This document shows, piece by piece, positions 62,250 through 64,000 of a stretch of DNA of 64,000 nt. Under the pieces are notes generated by a model that was not told the origin of the DNA, made no database searches, and was given only the letters and a program-made list of their open reading frames with translations. The stretch spans positions 1 through 64,000 of the forward strand of contig NZ_JAEQAZ010000006.1 in NCBI RefSeq assembly GCF_016654115.1, given 5' to 3'. The stretch's first letter is position 1. Every line of letters starts with the position of its first letter. The DNA is from Streptomyces sp. MBT53. GTDB lineage: Bacteria; Actinomycetota; Actinomycetes; Streptomycetales; Streptomycetaceae. The position numbers and the translations under genes are program-made.

Positions 62250-63007
62250 GCTGTCCTCACCGCCGTTGTGCCCCGCAGGGCGTCCAGGACACGGCGCTCG
62301 GTGGCGGCGAAGTCCGGGTTCGTGAAGTCGTCCGCGCCGCGCGGGCGGGCCAGCGGGACCTCGACGCGGTCGACGATCGTGGCCGGGCGCGGGGACAGGA
62401 CGTGGACCGTGTCCGCGAGCAGGACCGCCTCGCGGATGTCGTGGGTGACCAGGACGACCGTCCAGCGGTGGCGCTGCCACATGCCGGCCAGCCACAGCTG
62501 CATCTCGGTGCGGGTGAGGGAGTCGAGCGCGCCGAACGGTTCGTCGAGGAGCAGGACCGGTCGTTCCAGGACCACCGTGCGCAGCAGGGCCGCGCGTTGC
62601 CGCATACCGCCGCTGAGTTGGGACGGGTACGCCTTCTGGAAGCCGTCCAGGCCGAAGTCCGCGAACAGGGCGTCGGCCCGGCGCCGTGCTTCCTTCTTCC
62701 CGACTCCCCGTGCCTCAAGGCCCAGTGCCGTGTTGTCGAGGACCGTCCGCCAGGGGAAGAGGAGATCCTTCTGCGGCATGTAGGCGATCTTGCCGGACTC
62801 CACCCCGGCCGGTTCGCCCTCCACCAGCACCTGGCCGGACGTGGGACGGTCGAGGCCGGAGACCAGGTTGAACAGCGTGCTCTTGCCGCTGCCGCTGGGA
62901 CCGATGACGGCCGCGAACTCGCCTGGCTCGACGGTGAGTTCAAGGTCCCGCAGGACTTCCAGGGGGCCGAAGGACTTGCCGACCCCCTCAATGCGCAGAC
63001 TGCTCAT
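62246..63007 (-). CDS. ABC transporter ATP-binding protein (SsuB/TauB/ThiZ type)
   Basis: 253 residues. Walker A GPSGSGKSTL, Q-loop MPQKDLLFPWRTV, signature LSGGMRQRAALL, Walker B VLLLDEPFGALDSLTRTEMQ, H-loop VTHDI. The EPFGALD motif is typical of nitrate/sulfonate/taurine and HMP importers. Overlaps the kinase gene by GTGA and the permease stop by ATGA. It could serve sulfonate uptake, fitting the LLM operon, or HMP/thiamine precursor uptake. Confidence 0.93.
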   Translation of the reverse strand: MSSLRIEGVGKSFGPLEVLRDLELTVEPGEFAAVIGPSGSGKSTLFNLVSGLDRPTSGQVLVEGEPAGVESGKIAYMPQKDLLFPWRTVLDNTALGLEARGVGKKEARRRADALFADFGLDGFQKAYPSQLSGGMRQRAALLRTVVLERPVLLLDEPFGALDSLTRTEMQLWLAGMWQRHRWTVVLVTHDIREAVLLADTVHVLSPRPATIVDRVEVPLARPRGADDFTNPDFAATERRVLDALRGTTAVRTA

Positions 63008-63777
63008 GACGACCTGTCCTCCTTCAGCGCCCGTTCCCACGGGAGTACCAGCCGTTGCAGCAGGAAGGTCGCGCCGAACAGGGCGATGCTCAGCGCGGCG
63101 GTCACCGCGACCGCCGCGAACACCAGGTCCGTGCGGAACGCGCTCTTCTGGGCCTGCATGTAGATGCCGAGGCCCGCCTCCGCGCCCGCGTACTCGGCGA
63201 AGACGGCACCGACGACGGCGTAGGTGATGCTCACGCGGAGCCCGGCGAAGAAGTACGGCATCGCGCTCGGCACCCGGACCAGCCGGAACGTCCGCCAGCG
63301 GCCCGCGCCGAGCGAACGCAGCAGGCGCATCGCGTCGCGGTCGGTCGCCGCGAAGCCCGCCGCGAGGTTCGCGGCGAGCGGGAAGAACGTCGTCAAGGTC
63401 ACCACCAGCATCTTCGGCAGCAGTCCGAAGCCGAACCAGATGATCAGCAGTGGCGCCACGGCCACGATCGGGATGGTCTGCGAGGCGACGAGCAGCGGGT
63501 ACAGGCCCCGGCGGGCGGCCGAGGAGAAGTCGAGGAGGACGGCGACCAGCCAGGCCGCCGCGAACGACAGCGCGAAGCCGAGCAGTGTCTCCTGGAGTGT
63601 GGGGAGCGTCTGGTCCCACAGATCCTGGCGGTTGAGCCAGCCCTGCTCGACGACCCGGGCGGGGGAGGGGAGCGTCGTCGGATCGACGCCGGCGGCGGTG
63701 ACGTAGAGCTGCCAGCCGCCGAGGAGCACGGTCAGGACGAGGAGCGGCGGCCACAACGACCGCAGGAGCGGCCTCAC
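63004..63777 (-). CDS. ABC transporter permease (SsuC/ThiX type)
   Basis: 257 residues, six membrane segments, loop DAMRLLRSLGAGRWRTFRLVRVPSAMPYFFAGLRVSI, the docking region of the SsuC/TauC/ThiX class. GTG start overlaps the stop of the substrate-binding gene (GTGA). Partner of the EPFGALD ATPase. Confidence 0.92.
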   Translation of the reverse strand: MRPLLRSLWPPLLVLTVLLGGWQLYVTAAGVDPTTLPSPARVVEQGWLNRQDLWDQTLPTLQETLLGFALSFAAAWLVAVLLDFSSAARRGLYPLLVASQTIPIVAVAPLLIIWFGFGLLPKMLVVTLTTFFPLAANLAAGFAATDRDAMRLLRSLGAGRWRTFRLVRVPSAMPYFFAGLRVSITYAVVGAVFAEYAGAEAGLGIYMQAQKSAFRTDLVFAAVAVTAALSIALFGATFLLQRLVLPWERALKEDRSS

Positions 63778-64000
63778 TTGGCGTCCGGGAGGTAGGCGTT
63801 GGTGAAGAACGTCGATGCCTTGGGGGTGCTCGTGAGCTTCTTGCCGTTGGCGTCGACCAGCAGGCCCGCCTTGTACTCGAAGTCCGCGAAGGCCTGCCAG
63901 CGCTCCGCGCTCTGTGTGCCGATCGAACCGTCCGCGCCCTTGTAGTACTCCTTGGCGAGCAGCGCCTCGCTCTCCCGCACCAGCTTGGTGTTGGTGAGGA
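63774..64000 (-). CDS. ABC substrate-binding protein C-terminal fragment (NMT1/THI5 or SsuA type)
   Basis: Only about 75 C-terminal residues are in the window, including RWQAFADFEYKAGLLVDANG and TFFTNAYLPDAK. The W-x-F-x2-F ending and FTNxYLP tail are closer to NMT1/THI5-like pyrimidine-precursor-binding proteins than to sulfonate-binding SsuA, but the fragment is short. It runs off the right edge; promoter, signal and any riboswitch are outside. Confidence 0.6.
   Translation of the reverse strand, partial: LTNTKLVRESEALLAKEYYKGADGSIGTQSAERWQAFADFEYKAGLLVDANGKKLTSTPKASTFFTNAYLPDAK

Overview
This window is high-GC DNA from a Streptomyces-type actinomycete. The signs are strong GC3 bias, SARP, BldA (TTA) and Tat-signal features, mycothiol-era sulfur genes, a SAM-IV riboswitch and a typical Streptomyces repeat. 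It looks like a chromosome-arm-like catabolic region: many secreted hydrolases, ABC importers and regulators, and few housekeeping genes apart from one tRNA-Pro(GGG).

Layout. (1) 1-7498: sugar/polyol catabolism. It holds the tail of a sugar ABC ATPase, a TIM-barrel isomerase, three Gfo/Idh/MocA dehydrogenases (one IolG-like), an SDR, a phytanoyl-CoA-dioxygenase-like enzyme and a divergent LacI regulator. (2) 8585-14131: a hydroxyquinol (resorcinol-type) lower pathway of GAF-Fis regulator, FAD monooxygenase, hydroxyquinol 1,2-dioxygenase and maleylacetate reductase. It is followed by a TetR/DHA2-MFS pair, a NUDIX protein and a YceI-type protein. (3) 18160-21748: tRNA-Pro followed by a patchwork of a possible toxin C-terminal scrap, two SUKH genes, a P450 and a broken SARP. 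(4) 21803-28405: BlaR1-like/BlaI pair, two TerD proteins, a zinc-ribbon protein, a lytic-transglycosylase-like protein, an LCP protein and a small RelE-like protein. (5) 28557-38243: secreted alpha-glucan degradation by two GH87-type alpha-1,3-glucanases and one GH71/99-like enzyme, all carrying related discoidin domains, plus a GH43-like protein. (6) 38386-49883: an ABC exporter-like protein, then a six-gene operon of sugar importer, beta-helix hydrolase and two alginate-lyase-family enzymes. (7) 49999-60334: a sulfur block. Three short leader peptides sharing a DLLRV core precede three transcription units: a GST-like protein; an amino-acid ABC importer that also has a SAM-IV riboswitch; and four LLM flavin monooxygenases. 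A GNAT acetyltransferase lies between the importer and the monooxygenases. (8) 60313-64000: small genes, an APH-like kinase and an SsuBC/ThiXYZ-type importer cut by the window edge.

The most notable proposal is that block 7 is an actinobacterial S-substituted-cysteine / organosulfur salvage system analogous to the Bacillus ytm/yxe pathway, under combined SAM and cysteine control. Second is an almost identical 20-bp operator (TGTCTC-N5-GAGACA) shared by the hydroxyquinol promoter and the YceI promoter 6.8 kb away. Third is a bldA-type TTA codon in the signal peptide of the first alpha-1,3-glucanase.
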